Origin: an uncultured Sphingorhabdus sp.
GTDB taxonomy: Bacteria > Pseudomonadota > Alphaproteobacteria > Sphingomonadales > Sphingomonadaceae
Direction: 5' to 3'
Assembly (NCBI GenBank): GCA_937873665.1
Contig: CALMYW010000130.1
Span: 1 to 5,656 of the forward strand
Length of the DNA: 5,656 nt
The stretch's first letter is position 1; every line of letters starts with the position of its first letter. The position numbers and the translations under genes were made by a program. The notes beneath the pieces are model-generated. The model was not told where the DNA came from, searched no databases, and was given only the letters and a program-made list of their open reading frames with translations. Below, piece after piece: positions 5,573-5,656 of this stretch.

Positions 5573-5656
5573 TAACCTCTTAACCTTAGAATCTAAATCC
5601 CCTAACGTTCACGCCTGCGGCGGATTTGTTATTGATTTGATTCAAGATTAAGGAAG
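5573..5656. other. A+T-rich segment, candidate duplex-unwinding element
   Basis: The stretch is clearly richer in A and T than the rest of the window, apart from one G+C patch (about 5611-5624). It holds tandem TAACCT copies (5573-5578 and 5581-5586), TTAGAATCT (5586-5594, also at 5464-5472) and a TTTGTTATTGATTTGATTC run (5625-5643). Its position beyond the iterons and DnaA box fits a DNA-unwinding element. It is cut by the window end. Confidence 0.4.

Larger units (their letters stand above)
5251..5656. other. Candidate replication origin (oriV) of iteron type, cut by the right window edge
   Basis: A gene-free region that contains, in order, a pair of 13-bp iterons, a DnaA-box-like site (5408-5416), a four-unit 22-bp iteron array (5422-5509), six GANTC sites (5353-5643) and an A+T-rich end (about 5573-5656). 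This set is what iteron origins use: Rep and DnaA bind on one side and the duplex opens in the A+T-rich side. The initiator gene ends 427 bases upstream. Each element is seen directly; calling the whole an origin is inference. The origin may extend past 5656. Confidence 0.6.

Noticed and set aside
4825..5656. Enrichment of GATC (Dam-type) sites in the origin
   Set aside because: There are about eleven, but coding parts such as 1-960 have a similar density, so it reflects general composition.
1..5656. CRISPR array, tRNA, rRNA, insertion sequence or toxin-antitoxin genes
   Set aside because: No regular spacer-repeat series, cloverleaf, transposase motif or small paired toxin-antitoxin frames were seen.

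Overview
The window looks like the replication and partition core of a low-copy plasmid or megaplasmid from an alphaproteobacterium, most likely a sphingomonad (Sphingobium/Novosphingobium-like). The basis is the gene set: a P1/RepA-type ParA with an N-terminal DNA-binding region, a ParB, and a replication initiator of the RPA family. RPA initiators are one of the recognised replicon groups of sphingomonad large plasmids. Codon use with many G/C third positions and a dense set of GANTC (CcrM-type) sites near the end also fit an alphaproteobacterium. The taxonomic call is inference from gene families, not from a search.

Layout. Positions 1-957 (minus strand) hold the first 319 codons of a gene that runs off the left edge. 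It begins with a class I adenine-type DNA methyltransferase domain and is probably the front of one of the very large methyltransferase/helicase ('strawberry notch'-type) proteins found on such plasmids. Positions 958-1179 are a divergent control region with three inverted repeats, a good sigma-70-like promoter for parA, and a hairpin that covers part of the methyltransferase ribosome-binding site. Positions 1180-4824 are a plus-strand operon: parA (1180-2379), parB (2376-3392, GTGA overlap), a probable 45-codon leader ORF (3389-3526, ATGA overlap), and the RPA initiator gene (3523-4824, again a GTGA overlap). The order parA-parB-short control region-rep copies the repABC layout, but the initiator is not RepC.

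Positions 4825-5656 contain no convincing gene and look like the replication origin. The stretch has one inverted and two direct perfect copies of a 13-mer (GAAAACACGTTCG), a degenerate array of four 22-bp iterons (5422-5509) on the other strand, a one-mismatch DnaA box beside it (5408-5416), six GANTC sites, and an A+T-rich end (about 5573-5656). Together these form a plausible iteron-type oriV.

How it works together (inference): the initiator probably binds the iterons and, with DnaA, opens the A+T-rich end; ParA and ParB segregate the plasmid and autoregulate the operon; the leader ORF with its 18-bp palindrome, placed just before rep, is where initiator level could be set. No CRISPR, tRNA, rRNA or insertion sequence is visible. 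The most novel-looking items are the coupled leader ORF, the palindrome inside it, the 22-bp iteron array, and an iteron-like sequence over the parA promoter.
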